Assembly (NCBI GenBank): GCA_002399235.1
Contig: DHDH01000040.1
Span: 51,379 to 115,378, forward strand
Direction: 5' to 3'
DNA from: Firmicutes bacterium UBA4881
Lineage (GTDB): Bacteria; Bacillota; DTU065
DNA: 64,000 nucleotides
Shown here: positions 51,477-62,669 of the stretch, piece after piece
Layout: the number at the start of each line of letters is the position of its first letter
How positions within the stretch are numbered: position 1 is the first letter of the stretch
Translations under genes and position numbers: made by a program
Notes under the pieces: generated by a model
Database searches by the model: none
Seen by the model: the letters and a program-made list of their open reading frames with translations, nothing else
Told to the model about the DNA's origin: nothing

Positions 51477-52803
51477 CAATAAGCAGAAAAAGCTACTAAG
51501 ATGGTTTTATCCAGGTAGACATGTTAAGCGCTTTTTATTACTTTGTGCTTTTGGTGTGATAATTGCTAGTTTGGCTTTAGCTGTATTCGTTATTTTAGCA
51601 ACTATGTCTATCGATAAGGGACAAATAGCGTTTTTATTACAGGACTTAAGCCGTTATATTCCTCGTTATCTGGTAATTATAGGTTCAGTTTTGTTATTTA
51701 CACTAGGGATCTATTTTATAATTTTAGGAGTGCAGCTTGTACTAAAAAACATTTTTGGTACCATTACTACAGCTGATTTAGGTGAGATGGCAGATGGTAT
51801 TTATAAAAAACAGTTATTAGCTCAAGGACCTCAGATTGTAGTAATAGGTGGCGGAACAGGGTTATCGACACTTCTTCGAGGCCTAAAAGGTTATACCAGT
51901 AATATTACAGCTATTGTAACCGCAGCTGATGATGGAGGCTCATCTGGCCGTATTAGAAAAGAGTGGGGGCTTGTTCCCCCTGGAGATATTCGTAACTGCC
52001 TTTTAGCTTTAGCAGAAACAGAACCTTTAATGAATGCCTTATTTGACTATCGTTTTGCCAATGGAGAGGGTTTAGAAGGACATAATTTTGGTAATCTTTT
52101 TATCCTGGCTATGAGCGAAGTAACTGGTGATTTCGAAACTGCAGTACAAGAGTTTAGCCGAGTATTAAAGGTAAGAGGGCAAGTGGTAGCTTCGACCCTG
52201 GATAATATTAATCTTAAAGCTATTTTTGCCAATGGTGAGGAGATTGTTGGCGAATCGAGAATTAGTAAAAAAGGTGAGAAGATTAACAAGGTGCAATTGG
52301 AGCCAAACACTTGTAGCCCTAATCCAAGTGCCTTAAAAGCTATAGAAAAAGCCGAATTAATTGTTTTAGGCCCTGGAAGTCTTTATACATCTATAATGCC
52401 AAATTTATTAGTTCCTGGTATGGTGGAAGCGATACAAAATAGTAAAGCACCTGTAATCTATGTAGTTAATGTTATGAGTGAACCAGGAGAGACAACTGGT
52501 TTCACAGCAAGTGATCATTTAAAAGCTATCATTGATCATGTTAACTGTAATCGTTTAATTGACTTTGTACTTGTGAATACAGATATATTTGGCGAAGATA
52601 TTAGGAAGCGTTATCAAAAAGAAGGCGCTTTTCCTGTGGAAATTGATTTACAGAAATTAGAAGCAATGGGGGTCCAAGTAGTTTCAGCTTCTTTAGCAAA
52701 CTCTCTTGATTTTGCTCGTCATGATCCAGACAAATTAGCCAGTGCTATAATGGGCATTTTGGCTCGTTTGAAACTGAGAAGTTTTAAAAATATTTTACAC
52801 TGA
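51469..52803 (+). CDS. yvcK: Gluconeogenesis/morphogenesis factor YvcK (CofD-like)
   Basis: A 444-residue protein needed in Bacillus for normal shape on gluconeogenic carbon sources; it binds UDP-sugars. Two transmembrane helices (about 20-40 and 62-85) precede the CofD-like domain. That domain has IVVIGGGTGLSTLLRGLKGY, VTAADDGGSSGRIRKEWG, PPGDIRNCLLALAE and the GPGSLYTSIMPNLLVPG block. The Bacillus protein lacks these N-terminal helices, but clostridial types often have them. ATG 51469 is 7 bp after GGAGTGG, inside the rapZ end. Confidence 0.95.
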   Translation: MNNNKQKKLLRWFYPGRHVKRFLLLCAFGVIIASLALAVFVILATMSIDKGQIAFLLQDLSRYIPRYLVIIGSVLLFTLGIYFIILGVQLVLKNIFGTITTADLGEMADGIYKKQLLAQGPQIVVIGGGTGLSTLLRGLKGYTSNITAIVTAADDGGSSGRIRKEWGLVPPGDIRNCLLALAETEPLMNALFDYRFANGEGLEGHNFGNLFILAMSEVTGDFETAVQEFSRVLKVRGQVVASTLDNINLKAIFANGEEIVGESRISKKGEKINKVQLEPNTCSPNPSALKAIEKAELIVLGPGSLYTSIMPNLLVPGMVEAIQNSKAPVIYVVNVMSEPGETTGFTASDHLKAIIDHVNCNRLIDFVLVNTDIFGEDIRKRYQKEGAFPVEIDLQKLEAMGVQVVSASLANSLDFARHDPDKLASAIMGILARLKLRSFKNILH

Positions 52804-52866
52804 TAATTCCAGTTGTGTTTTTAACCAAGTCGTCCTATAATTTAATTAGGAAAACCCCATATTAAT

Positions 52867-52975
52867 GATCTTTCAGGGCCAGGTGAGATTCCTGACCGGT
52901 GGTGATAGTCCACGAGCGCAAGCTGACCCGGTGTAATTCCGGGACCGACGGTAAAGTCCGGATGAGAGAAAGATC
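52867..52975 (+). promoter_or_regulatory. FMN riboswitch (RFN element)
   Basis: P1 is closed by GATCTTTC (52867-52874) with GAAAGATC (52968-52975). Conserved RFN cores are present: AGGGCCAGGTGAGATTCC, GACCGGTGGTGATAGTCC, CACGAGC, GACCGACGGTAAAGTCC and GGATGAGAG. It controls the riboflavin transporter gene; FMN binding should favour the terminator downstream. Confidence 0.96.
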
Positions 52976-52996
52976 GGCATTGCCTAGCATGCTTTT

Positions 52997-53027
52997 ACGC
53001 CCTGAAGGATCTCCTTCAGGGCGTTTC
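52997..53027 (+). terminator. Expression-platform terminator of the FMN riboswitch
   Basis: ACGCCCTGAAGGA (52997-53009) pairs with TCCTTCAGGGCGT (53012-53024), with a tight loop and a short T tract (TTTCCT). The SD AGGAGG for ribU follows 8 bp on. Confidence 0.8.
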
Positions 53028-53047
53028 CTGTTAGGAGGTCTAAAAAA

Positions 53048-53590
53048 ATGAAACTTAGAAAATTAACCATCATGTCCTTTTTAGTTGCTTTCAGTGCTGT
53101 GTTGTCTTTACTAATTAAAATTCCCTTTCCGACAGCACCTTTTTTAATCTATGAACCAGGTGATATACCAATTTTAATTGGTGGAATGATTTATGGACCA
53201 GTAGCTGCATTAGCGATGACTGTAACTATCTCTATTTTAATGGGATTTGTGGTGCCAAGTGGTGGTATCTTCGGTGTTGTTATGCATATAATTGCAACTG
53301 GTTTACTTACAGGAGTTGCAGCAGCTTTTTACAAAGGTACCTTAAAAAGTGCCCGAATTGGCCTCTCCTTAGGTGTCTTAGCCATGAGTATAACAATGCC
53401 AATTCTTAATCTTTGGCTTAACCCCATCTATTACGGCATGCCGCGAGAAGCGGTAATGGGGCTATTATTACCAGCAATTATTCCTTTCAATTTGATTAAA
53501 TCTATTGCTAATGCTACTGCTACTGCAGTCTTACTGCCGAAAATCTCAGCTTGGTGGGAAAGAAATATTCAAGATGTAGCTAAACGATAA
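53048..53590 (+). CDS. ribU: Riboflavin ECF transporter S component
   Basis: A 180-residue membrane protein with about six helices that binds riboflavin and works with a shared ECF energy module (genes not here). It starts KLRKLTIMSFLVAFSAVLSLLIKIP, then FLIYEPGDIPILIGGMIYGPVAAL, and shows the RibU pattern of a Gly-rich region and MHIIATGLLTG. The FMN riboswitch directly upstream supports the substrate. AGGAGG lies before ATG. The gene sits between yvcK and whiA, which are usually adjacent, and has its own terminator. Confidence 0.95.
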   Translation: MKLRKLTIMSFLVAFSAVLSLLIKIPFPTAPFLIYEPGDIPILIGGMIYGPVAALAMTVTISILMGFVVPSGGIFGVVMHIIATGLLTGVAAAFYKGTLKSARIGLSLGVLAMSITMPILNLWLNPIYYGMPREAVMGLLLPAIIPFNLIKSIANATATAVLLPKISAWWERNIQDVAKR

Positions 53591-53595
53591 TTGGG

Positions 53596-53624
53596 AAAGC
53601 CTGCCTTCTGAGGCAGGCTTTTTG
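53596..53624 (+). terminator. Terminator of ribU
   Basis: AAAGCCTGCCT pairs with AGGCAGGCTTT around a 4-nt loop, followed by more T (53596-53624). Confidence 0.9.
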
Positions 53625-53679
53625 ATTTTCGGTAGAGAAGATAGGGTAAAGATTGTCCCCTAGAAAGGGAGAGTGTTTG

Positions 53680-54627
53680 ATGCCTTATTTAAATTTTTCT
53701 CAACAGGTAAAAAGCGAATTAGTAAGAGTACAACCAGATCACCTCGATTGTAAAAGAGCAGAATTAATCGCACTTCTACAATCTGCAGGAGCCTTACACA
53801 TTGGCGTCAATGGCCCTTCTCTAGAGATTAAGACAGAAAATGCAGCACTGGCGAGAAAGGTCGTCTCTTATTTTCGTGCATTAGGACAAAATAGCACGGA
53901 ATTATTGGTTGAGAAAGAGACACGATTAAGAAAGCATAATCTCTATCGAGTGAGGATGCGAGTTGATTTAGATCAAAGTGATCTATCGAATACTTTGATC
54001 ACTAATATATTAAATAAAAGTGTGCCTGATTTAGGTGAAGAGTGTTGTCGTCGTTCTTATTTACGAGGTCTTTTTTTGGGTAGTGGTTCAATTCAACACC
54101 CTGAAAGAACTTACCATTTAGAGATTAGATTCAATGATATTAGCTTTGCCGAGAAGGTACGTACCTTTTTAGATCAATTAGGTTTCAATTTTGGCATTGT
54201 AGAAAGGCGCAACGAGTATCTTTTATATGTCAAAGATGGTGAATCGGTAGCAACTTTTTTAACTATGGCTGGAGCTCACAAAGCCTTATTAGAGATGGAA
54301 AATATTAGGATTATTAAAGAAATTAAAAATGATGTCAACCGAGTAGTAAATTGTGAAACAGCAAACCTAGAAAAGACAGCCACAGCTTCTGCCAATCAAC
54401 TTAAAGCAATTGAGCTTTTAGAAGAAAATGGTTGGCTAACGAAGCTTCCCCAAGGTTGTCTAGAGGTTGCTAGAGCTAGAAAAGAAAATCCTCATGCTAG
54501 TTATGTGGAGATAGCTGAGATTTTAGGTGTTGGGAAATCAGCAGTAAGTTATAGATTAAAAAAGATTGAAAAAGAAGCGGAAAAAATTGCCATGAATAGA
54601 AGGAACAAGGATGATAATGAAGAATAA
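53680..54627 (+). CDS. whiA: DNA-binding regulator WhiA
   Basis: A 315-residue protein with an N-terminal LAGLIDADG-type fold (about 1-200: SQQVKSELVRV, CKRAELIALLQSAG, CCRRSYLRGLFLGSGSI, YHLEIRFND) and a C-terminal helix-turn-helix (about 225-305: NLEKTATASANQLKAIELL, EVARARKENPHASYVEIAE, VGKSAVSYRLKKIE). It controls sporulation in Streptomyces and cell division or chromosome segregation in Bacillus. ATG 53680 is fixed by AAAGGGAG; an earlier in-frame start at 53653 precedes that site. It lies upstream of cggR. Confidence 0.95.
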   Translation: MPYLNFSQQVKSELVRVQPDHLDCKRAELIALLQSAGALHIGVNGPSLEIKTENAALARKVVSYFRALGQNSTELLVEKETRLRKHNLYRVRMRVDLDQSDLSNTLITNILNKSVPDLGEECCRRSYLRGLFLGSGSIQHPERTYHLEIRFNDISFAEKVRTFLDQLGFNFGIVERRNEYLLYVKDGESVATFLTMAGAHKALLEMENIRIIKEIKNDVNRVVNCETANLEKTATASANQLKAIELLEENGWLTKLPQGCLEVARARKENPHASYVEIAEILGVGKSAVSYRLKKIEKEAEKIAMNRRNKDDNEE

Positions 54628-54668
54628 TATATCAAGAGCCGGTTACCCCGGTTTCTTTAACGGTTCGG

Positions 54669-54704
54669 TGGGACAGAATAGCAACTAGTGGGACGTAATA
54701 AGAC
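54669..54704 (+). promoter_or_regulatory. CggR operator
   Basis: Two direct repeats fit the Bacillus CggR operator spacing exactly: TGGGAC (54669-54674), 6 nt, GCAA, 4 nt, TGGGAC (54689-54694), 6 nt, AGAC (54701-54704). The site lies just upstream of cggR, so the repressor would control its own operon and be released by fructose-1,6-bisphosphate. Confidence 0.75.
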
Positions 54705-54721
54705 CCAAGGGCGGTGATTTG

Positions 54722-55759
54722 ATGCCAGAAAAACAAAACAGCGCTGAAGAACTATTCGATCTTCTCCAAGTAGTCCTACCAGATCTAGAAGAAGTTCTTG
54801 ATGAACGTTATCGCGTGCTAAGAGCTGTTTACTTTCTACAACCAATAGGCAGAAGAACTTTAGCAGAGTACCTCGAATCTGGTGAAAGATCAGTGAGGAA
54901 TATTGTTGACGCTCTTAAACAACAAGAACTTTTAGAAAATACTCCAATAGGGATAATAACTACTACCAAAGGTTCCAATACCTTGTGGCTATTAAAAGAG
55001 TATATTGAGAAGATTAAAGGTATTGAGAACCTAGAAAAACTGGTTGCTCTTAAATTTGGCTTAAAGAAAGTTATTATAGTTTCTGGGGATGCTGACAAAG
55101 ATCTTACTGCTAAAAAAGAAATGGCTACAGCAGCAACCAAGCTTTTAGAAAAGAACTTACAAGATGGCATGGTAGTAGCTGTTTCTGGTGGCACAACTAT
55201 GGCAATGGTTGCAGATTGTATGGAAACTATTACCGAACCTAAAGCTGTAACTGTTGTACCAGCACGTGGTGGTTTAGGAGAAGAAGTAGAGAAACAAGCT
55301 AACACTGTAGCTGCCAAAATGGCTAAAGCCCTTGGTGGTAATTACCGGCTTTTACATGTACCAGATGTTTTGGAAGAGGAACTCCTCAAACCACTTCTAT
55401 CTAGTTCCTATTTAAACGAGGTTATCGAAATTATTAAACATGCAGATATTTTGTTGCATGGTATAGGAACAGCAGAAGAAATGGCCTTAAGAAGAGGGTT
55501 ACAACAAGAATTTATTAAAAAGTTGTTAGAATCTGGTGCAGTTGGTGAGGCTTTTGGTTATTACTTTGACCGCAAAGGGAAAATAGTCCACACAACTCCT
55601 TCAGCAGGACTACGTTTGGAAGATTTACAAAACATCGGACTTTCGATCGCTGTCGGTGGTGGTATGAGCAAAGCAGAAGCAATCTCAGCTTTTTTGCAAG
55701 TAGCGCCTATTAATATTTTAGTTACTGATGAAGGTGTTGCCAGACAACTGGCAGAATAA
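54722..55759 (+). CDS. cggR: Central glycolytic genes regulator CggR (SorC family)
   Basis: A 345-residue repressor of the lower glycolysis operon. An N-terminal winged helix-turn-helix (about 30-90: YRVLRAVYFLQPIGRRTLAEYLESGERSVR) is joined to a SorC-type sugar-binding domain (about 100-345). That domain has VVAVSGGTTMAMVADCM, VVPARGGLGEEVEKQANTVAAKMAK, HGIGTAEEMALRRGL and SIAVGGGMSKAEAI. Effectors in Bacillus are fructose-1,6-bisphosphate and related phosphosugars. ATG 54722 follows GGCGGTGA by about 5 bp. It is the first gene of cggR-gap-pgk-tpi-gpmI-eno, with its operator just upstream. Confidence 0.94.
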   Translation: MPEKQNSAEELFDLLQVVLPDLEEVLDERYRVLRAVYFLQPIGRRTLAEYLESGERSVRNIVDALKQQELLENTPIGIITTTKGSNTLWLLKEYIEKIKGIENLEKLVALKFGLKKVIIVSGDADKDLTAKKEMATAATKLLEKNLQDGMVVAVSGGTTMAMVADCMETITEPKAVTVVPARGGLGEEVEKQANTVAAKMAKALGGNYRLLHVPDVLEEELLKPLLSSSYLNEVIEIIKHADILLHGIGTAEEMALRRGLQQEFIKKLLESGAVGEAFGYYFDRKGKIVHTTPSAGLRLEDLQNIGLSIAVGGGMSKAEAISAFLQVAPINILVTDEGVARQLAE

Positions 55760-55812
55760 CAAGGGTTTAACCTGCTTAAGAACGGCAGGATGCCAATATA
55801 TTCTTAATTAAC

Positions 55813-56856
<1,044 letters not shown>

Positions 56857-56884
56857 CACAAATCAAGTATAAAGGCTTTTATTT

Positions 56885-56919
56885 AGAGCCCGCTTGGCGG
56901 GAAAGCCAGAGCGGGCTCT
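56885..56919 (+). promoter_or_regulatory. Stable hairpin between gap and pgk
   Basis: AGAGCCCGC (56885-56893) pairs perfectly with GCGGGCTCT (56911-56919). An inner TGGC/GCCA stem fills the loop. No T tract follows, so it is more likely an mRNA stabiliser or processing mark than a terminator. The pgk SD follows 6 bp on. Confidence 0.65.
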
Positions 56920-56938
56920 CTTTGCGGAGGTAATGTCG

Positions 56939-58120
56939 ATGCAAAAGTTAACTGTCAAAGATATTGATGTTAAGGGTAAGCGTGTATTGGTCAGAGTTGA
57001 TTTTAATGTTCCTGTAGATGAAAAAGGAAATATCACTGATGATCGTCGTATTCGCTCTGCAGTTCCAACCATTCAATATCTTGTCGATAACGGCGCTAAA
57101 GTCGTCCTCATGTCTCACTTTGGGCGGCCTAAGGCACCATTTGATCCAGAGATGAAAGTAGATCGCATGGGTGAGCGTTTAGCTGAAATTATGAATCGTC
57201 CAGTATTAAAGTTAGATGATTGCGTTGGCCCCGAAGTAGAAGCTAAAGTAGCAGCTATGAAACCTGGCGATATCATTTTACTTGAAAATGTACGGTTTTA
57301 TAACGACACTAAAAACGATCCAGAATTTAGTCAGAATTTGGCTAAACTAGGTGATGTGTTTGTTAACGATGCTTTCGGAGCAGCTCATAGAGCACACTCA
57401 TCAACCTACGGTGTAGCTAAATATCTGCCAGCAGTTGCTGGTTTCCTCATGCAAAAAGAGATCGAGATTATGGGCCAAGCTTTAGCTAATCCTAAGAGAC
57501 CATTTGTTGCTATTTTAGGTGGAGCTAAAGTTTCCGATAAGATCGGTGTTATTGAAAACTTACTTGGCAAAGTTGACACTCTATTAATCGGTGGCGGTAT
57601 GGCTTATACTTTCTTGAAAGCCAATGGCCTAGAGATCGGTAAGTCCCTATTAGAAGTTGACAAGATCGATTTAGCTAAGGATCTAATGGCCAAAGCTAAG
57701 GAGAAAAATGTCAAACTATTACTACCTATCGATAACGTAGTTGCAGATAATTTTGCCGCTGATGCTAATAAGAAAAATGTTGCTGCTAACGCTATTCCTG
57801 CCGATTGGGAAGGCTTAGATATTGGTCCTGAAACTCAAAAGCTCTTTGCTAATGAGATCAAAAAGGCCGGGACCGTTGTTTGGAACGGACCTATGGGCGT
57901 CTTTGAATGGGAAGCTTTCGCTTCTGGTACCAAAGCTGTTGCAGCAGCTCTAGCAGAATGTAAAGGCATTACTATTGTTGGTGGTGGCGATTCCGCAGCT
58001 GCCATCGAACAGTTAGGTTTTGCTGATAAAGTTACCCATGTTTCCACAGGTGGCGGTGCTAGCCTTGAATTCCTTGAAGGCAAGGAATTACCTGGTATTG
58101 CTGCTTTGAAAGATAGGTAA
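56939..58120 (+). CDS. pgk: Phosphoglycerate kinase
   Basis: Transfers phosphate from 1,3-bisphosphoglycerate to ADP. The 393-residue protein has [88 protein letters not shown] and [15 protein letters not shown], the complete set. ATG 56939 is 8 bp after GGAGG; an ATG at 56933 is too close, and an open frame back to 56894 runs through the hairpin. It is third in the CggR operon. Confidence 0.98.
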   Translation: MQKLTVKDIDVKGKRVLVRVDFNVPVDEKGNITDDRRIRSAVPTIQYLVDNGAKVVLMSHFGRPKAPFDPEMKVDRMGERLAEIMNRPVLKLDDCVGPEVEAKVAAMKPGDIILLENVRFYNDTKNDPEFSQNLAKLGDVFVNDAFGAAHRAHSSTYGVAKYLPAVAGFLMQKEIEIMGQALANPKRPFVAILGGAKVSDKIGVIENLLGKVDTLLIGGGMAYTFLKANGLEIGKSLLEVDKIDLAKDLMAKAKEKNVKLLLPIDNVVADNFAADANKKNVAANAIPADWEGLDIGPETQKLFANEIKKAGTVVWNGPMGVFEWEAFASGTKAVAAALAECKGITIVGGGDSAAAIEQLGFADKVTHVSTGGGASLEFLEGKELPGIAALKDR

Positions 58121-58125
58121 GGGAA

Positions 58126-58173
58126 ACCCCTCGCCTAAGGGAAGGGGACCCCTCCCCCTTGGGGAGGGGTTTT
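58126..58173 (+). terminator. Tandem GC-rich hairpins between pgk and tpi
   Basis: CCCCT (58127-58131) pairs with AGGGG (58143-58147). Directly after, ACCCCTCCCC (58148-58157) pairs perfectly with GGGGAGGGGT (58161-58170) around CTT, followed by TTTT. The first C-run could also pair with the last G-run, giving competing folds. This looks like a partial terminator within the glycolytic operon. Confidence 0.7.
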
Positions 58174-58211
58174 GAATGTATAAGTTAGGGTAAAAGTAGG
58201 GAGGGATACTA

Positions 58212-58961
58212 ATGCGTACACCTATCATTGCTGGTAATTGGAAGATGCATAAGACTGTTGAGGATGCAGTTTCTTTAGTAAAACAGTTGAAAAGCAGTTT
58301 AAACGATGTAAAAGACTGCGAAGTAGTTGTCTGCCCACCTTTTACAGCGTTACATGCGGTGAAAACAGAACTAAATGGAAGCAACATTAAACTAGGTGCA
58401 CAAAATTGCTATTTTGAAGATGAAGGCGCTTTCACAGGCGAAGTCTCACCAGTAATGCTAAAAAGTTTAGGCGTAGATTATGTAGTAATTGGTCACTCAG
58501 AACGTCGTGGTTACTTTAACGAGAGTGATGAATTAATAAATCGTAAAGCAAAAGCATTGCTTGCTAAAGGGTTAAAGCCTATAATCTGTGTAGGCGAAAG
58601 TTTAGAACAAAGAGAAGCCGGCGAGACCGAATCATTAGTCAAGAAACAAGTGTTTCGTGATTTAGATGGTATCGATGCTAGTCAAATTAAAAATGTTGTT
58701 ATTGCTTATGAGCCTATCTGGGCTATTGGCACTGGTAAAACTGCTACTAGTGAAGAGGCTAATCGAGTAATTGCGCTAATTAGAGCAACTGTCAAGGAGA
58801 TGTACTCTCCTAAAGAAGCCTCAGAAATTCGCATTCAATATGGTGGTAGTGTAAAACCAGAAACAGCTAAAGAACTCATGAGTCAAAGTGATATTGACGG
58901 AGCTTTAGTCGGTGGAGCTAGCTTAAAAGCAGATTCATTCACTAAAATTGTTAAGTTCTAG
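58212..58961 (+). CDS. tpiA: Triosephosphate isomerase
   Basis: Interconverts dihydroxyacetone phosphate and glyceraldehyde-3-phosphate. The 249-residue TIM barrel has [11 protein letters not shown] (catalytic Lys and Asn), [13 protein letters not shown] (catalytic His), [17 protein letters not shown] (catalytic Glu and flexible loop), [12 protein letters not shown] and [22 protein letters not shown] precedes ATG by about 5 bp. It follows a strong hairpin after pgk, so its expression may be lower than that of gap and pgk. It lies 14 bp before gpmI. Confidence 0.98.
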   Translation: MRTPIIAGNWKMHKTVEDAVSLVKQLKSSLNDVKDCEVVVCPPFTALHAVKTELNGSNIKLGAQNCYFEDEGAFTGEVSPVMLKSLGVDYVVIGHSERRGYFNESDELINRKAKALLAKGLKPIICVGESLEQREAGETESLVKKQVFRDLDGIDASQIKNVVIAYEPIWAIGTGKTATSEEANRVIALIRATVKEMYSPKEASEIRIQYGGSVKPETAKELMSQSDIDGALVGGASLKADSFTKIVKF

Positions 58962-58975
58962 AATTTGGAGGCACA

Positions 58976-60502
58976 ATGATGACAAAACCTGTAATGCTTC
59001 TAATCATGGATGGGTGGGGTGAGAACCCCAGAAAAGACAATAATTCGGTCTTTCTAGCCAAAACTCCTAATTTAAATAGACTAGCTAAGGAGTACCCTAC
59101 AGCTAGGCTTGAAGCTAGTGGCGAAGCCGTTGGTATCATGGCTGGACAGATGGGAGACTCCAATGTAGGCCACTTGAATTTAGGGGCTGGCCGCATTGTC
59201 TATCAGGACCTAGTCAGATTAAATAAGGCAGTAGATTCAGGTGAGTTTTTCACCAATCCAGAGATAGTTAAGGTCTTTGACAATGTTGCTAAGAGAGGAA
59301 CAGCACTCCATTTAATGGGACTCGTTTCTCCAGGTGGAGTACATTCCCATACGAAACATCTTTATGCTCTTTTAGAGTTAGCAGCCAAAAAAGGTTTATC
59401 TAAAGTTTTTGTACATGCCTTTTTGGATGGCCGTGATGTTCCACCAGCTTCGGCAAAGGAATATCTGGAAGAGCTTGAAGCTAAGATAAGAGAGATTGGC
59501 GTTGGTGCAATTGCTACCGTCTCGGGTCGTTATTATGCAATGGATCGTGACAATCGTTGGGAAAGAGTAGAAAAGGCCTACCAAGCTATTGTCTTAGGTC
59601 AGGGAGTAGAAGCTAATTCAGCTTTAGAAGCTGTGGAAAAGTCTTACCAGGATAATGTCACCGATGAATTTGTGCTACCAACTGTTGTAAGGCAAAATGG
59701 CGCTCCTGTGGCGAAGGTGAATAATGGCGATGGCGTTATTTTCTTTAACTTCCGTTTTGATCGTGCTCGCCAATTAACAAGGGCCTTCGTAGACCAAGAT
59801 TTTGCTGGCTTTACTCGAGAAAAACTTGATCTAGATTTCCTTTGCATGACTCGCTACGATGAAAAACTTGCGGTACCTTTTGCTTTTGCACCTCTAGAGA
59901 ATAAAAATACTTTAGGCGAATGGTTATCTAAAAAAGGTAAGAAGCAATTGCGTATTGCCGAAACAGAAAAATACGCTCATGTTACTTTTTTCTTTAATGG
60001 TTTAGAAGAGGCACCATTCCCACTTGAGGAGAGAATTTTAGTACCATCACCTCAAGTTGCAACCTACGACCTAAAGCCTGAGATGAGTGCTTATGAGGTT
60101 ACAGGTAAAGTCGTTGATGCTATTGAAAGTGATCAGTATGACTGTATTATTCTCAACTATGCTAATGGTGACATGGTAGGCCATACTGGTGTTCTTCTTT
60201 CAGCGATTAGAGCAGTTGAAACAGTAGACACTTGTGTAGGTAAAGTAGTTGATGCTGTGTTGGCTAAAGATGGCGTTGTATTTATCACCGCTGATCATGG
60301 TAACTGTGAACAGATGATAGACTATATGACAGGTGACCCTTATACAGCTCATACTCTTAACGAAGTTCCAGTTATTTTAGTTAGCAAGCAAAAACAAAAT
60401 CTTAGAGAAAAGGGCGTTTTAGCTGATGTTGCTCCAACCTTGTTACAACTAATGGGGATTGAACCACCAGTTGAAATGACCGGCAAATCTCTTATAAAAT
60501 AG
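58976..60502 (+). CDS. gpmI: 2,3-bisphosphoglycerate-independent phosphoglycerate mutase
   Basis: Converts 3-phosphoglycerate to 2-phosphoglycerate with two Mn ions. The 508-residue alkaline-phosphatase-type enzyme has LLIMDGWGENP (metal Asp), the catalytic Ser in MGDSNVGHLNLGAGR (about 62), HSHTKHL, FLDGRDVPP, GRYYAMDRDNRW, FNFRFDRARQL, NYANGDMVGHTG and FITADHGNCEQM. Either of two ATG codons (58976, 58979) can serve; both lie close to TTGGAGG. It is fifth in the CggR operon. Confidence 0.98.
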   Translation: MMTKPVMLLIMDGWGENPRKDNNSVFLAKTPNLNRLAKEYPTARLEASGEAVGIMAGQMGDSNVGHLNLGAGRIVYQDLVRLNKAVDSGEFFTNPEIVKVFDNVAKRGTALHLMGLVSPGGVHSHTKHLYALLELAAKKGLSKVFVHAFLDGRDVPPASAKEYLEELEAKIREIGVGAIATVSGRYYAMDRDNRWERVEKAYQAIVLGQGVEANSALEAVEKSYQDNVTDEFVLPTVVRQNGAPVAKVNNGDGVIFFNFRFDRARQLTRAFVDQDFAGFTREKLDLDFLCMTRYDEKLAVPFAFAPLENKNTLGEWLSKKGKKQLRIAETEKYAHVTFFFNGLEEAPFPLEERILVPSPQVATYDLKPEMSAYEVTGKVVDAIESDQYDCIILNYANGDMVGHTGVLLSAIRAVETVDTCVGKVVDAVLAKDGVVFITADHGNCEQMIDYMTGDPYTAHTLNEVPVILVSKQKQNLREKGVLADVAPTLLQLMGIEPPVEMTGKSLIK

Positions 60503-61843
<1,341 letters not shown>

Positions 61844-61857
61844 TCTACTTTAAAAGC

Positions 61858-61887
61858 AAAGGAAGGCCAAAAAAGCCTTCCTTTCTT
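61858..61887 (+). terminator. Terminator of the glycolytic operon
   Basis: AAAGGAAGGC (61858-61867) pairs with GCCTTCCTTT (61875-61884), followed by a short T-rich tail. Confidence 0.88.
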
Positions 61888-61914
61888 GTTAGTAAGAGAT
61901 GATTATGGTAAAAT
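61886..61914 (+). promoter_or_regulatory. Promoter of secG
   Basis: TTGTTA (61886-61891), 17-bp spacer, TAAAAT (61909-61914), immediately after the eno terminator. Confidence 0.65.
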
Positions 61915-61939
61915 ATCTACATAATTGGAGGTGACGCGG

Positions 61940-62161
61940 GTGTTAACATTTTTGACAGTTCTCGACGTTATTATAGCAATTGTCTTAACCGTAGTGGTTG
62001 TTATCCAGCCTAGTAAGGAAGCAGGCTTAGGTGCATTAGGTGGTGGATCACAGGTCTTTGCCGGCAAAAATAGCGGCATAGAAGCCTTGCTTGATAAGCT
62101 GACCACCTGGCTCGCCGTAGTATTTTTTGCAATTACCATTATCATTGGAATTATCTCGTAA
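61940..62161 (+). CDS. secG: Preprotein translocase subunit SecG
   Basis: A 73-residue subunit of the SecYEG channel with two transmembrane helices (about 4-25 and 52-72). The family loop between them reads VIQPSKEAGLGALGGGSQVFAGK. It aids protein export. GTG 61940 is 6 bp after GGAGGTG; the open frame back to a TTG at 61925 contains that site. Its place after enolase matches many Bacillota. Confidence 0.95.
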   Translation: MLTFLTVLDVIIAIVLTVVVVIQPSKEAGLGALGGGSQVFAGKNSGIEALLDKLTTWLAVVFFAITIIIGIIS

Positions 62162-62168
62162 GAAATAG

Positions 62169-62196
62169 GGGGCGAAAGAACAACTTTCGCCCCTTT
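62169..62196 (+). terminator. Terminator of secG
   Basis: GGGGCGAAAG (62169-62178) pairs perfectly with CTTTCGCCCC (62184-62193) around AACAA, with a short TTT. Confidence 0.8.
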
Positions 62197-62223
62197 GACA
62201 TATCTTTATTGTTACGGGATATA

Positions 62224-62640
62224 CTATACTGGCTTAACTAATAGCAGAAGGATTTGTTTCTTTAATGGTTCAGCAATCCAATGTACATAACGATGAGCAG
62301 TAACTGGGATTTTTAATTCTTTTATTATTCTAAAACCAGTAAGGAAAGCACTTATTTCAAGATCATCAGGGATATCTTCTAGACCTAAATAAGCGATGAC
62401 CTGAGCTTTTTCCGGGTGAAGTTCAAAATCTACAACATGTCCAAGCTCATGAGCTAATGCTGTAATAATAAACTCTGAAGGTTGATAGGCAAGATCATCT
62501 TTCCAGTAATAAATAGTACGTTTGTCAGGCCTATAATGCCACAAGGGAATGGGGCTTAAAGCGAATTTGACTCCGCGTAACAAAGCGAACTGAACTAAAG
62601 CATTAATAAAAGTGTTTTGGGGGAACTGTTGGCAGATCAC
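62224..62640 (-). CDS. Small HEXXH-motif putative metalloprotease
   Basis: A 138-residue protein with a zinc-protease signature HELGHVVDFE near residue 65, preceded by an ITALA helix, as in minimal gluzincin or ImmA-like folds. DKRTIYYWKDDL and a hydrophobic C-terminus flank it. A downstream Glu such as LEISAFLTGF could be the third ligand. No signal peptide is seen. GTG 62640 lies 9 bp behind AAAGGAG. I do not recognise the family. It is divergent from the next gene, and their upstream regions overlap. Confidence 0.8.
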   Translation of the reverse strand: MICQQFPQNTFINALVQFALLRGVKFALSPIPLWHYRPDKRTIYYWKDDLAYQPSEFIITALAHELGHVVDFELHPEKAQVIAYLGLEDIPDDLEISAFLTGFRIIKELKIPVTAHRYVHWIAEPLKKQILLLLVKPV

Positions 62641-62669
62641 AGCATATCACTCCTTTGGGAGGCATATGA

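Noticed and set aside
54829..55317. Long minus-strand frame of 162 codons inside cggR
   Set aside because: It is the shadow of a clear CggR gene, and its Ser/Thr/Ala-rich translation is typical of antisense frames.
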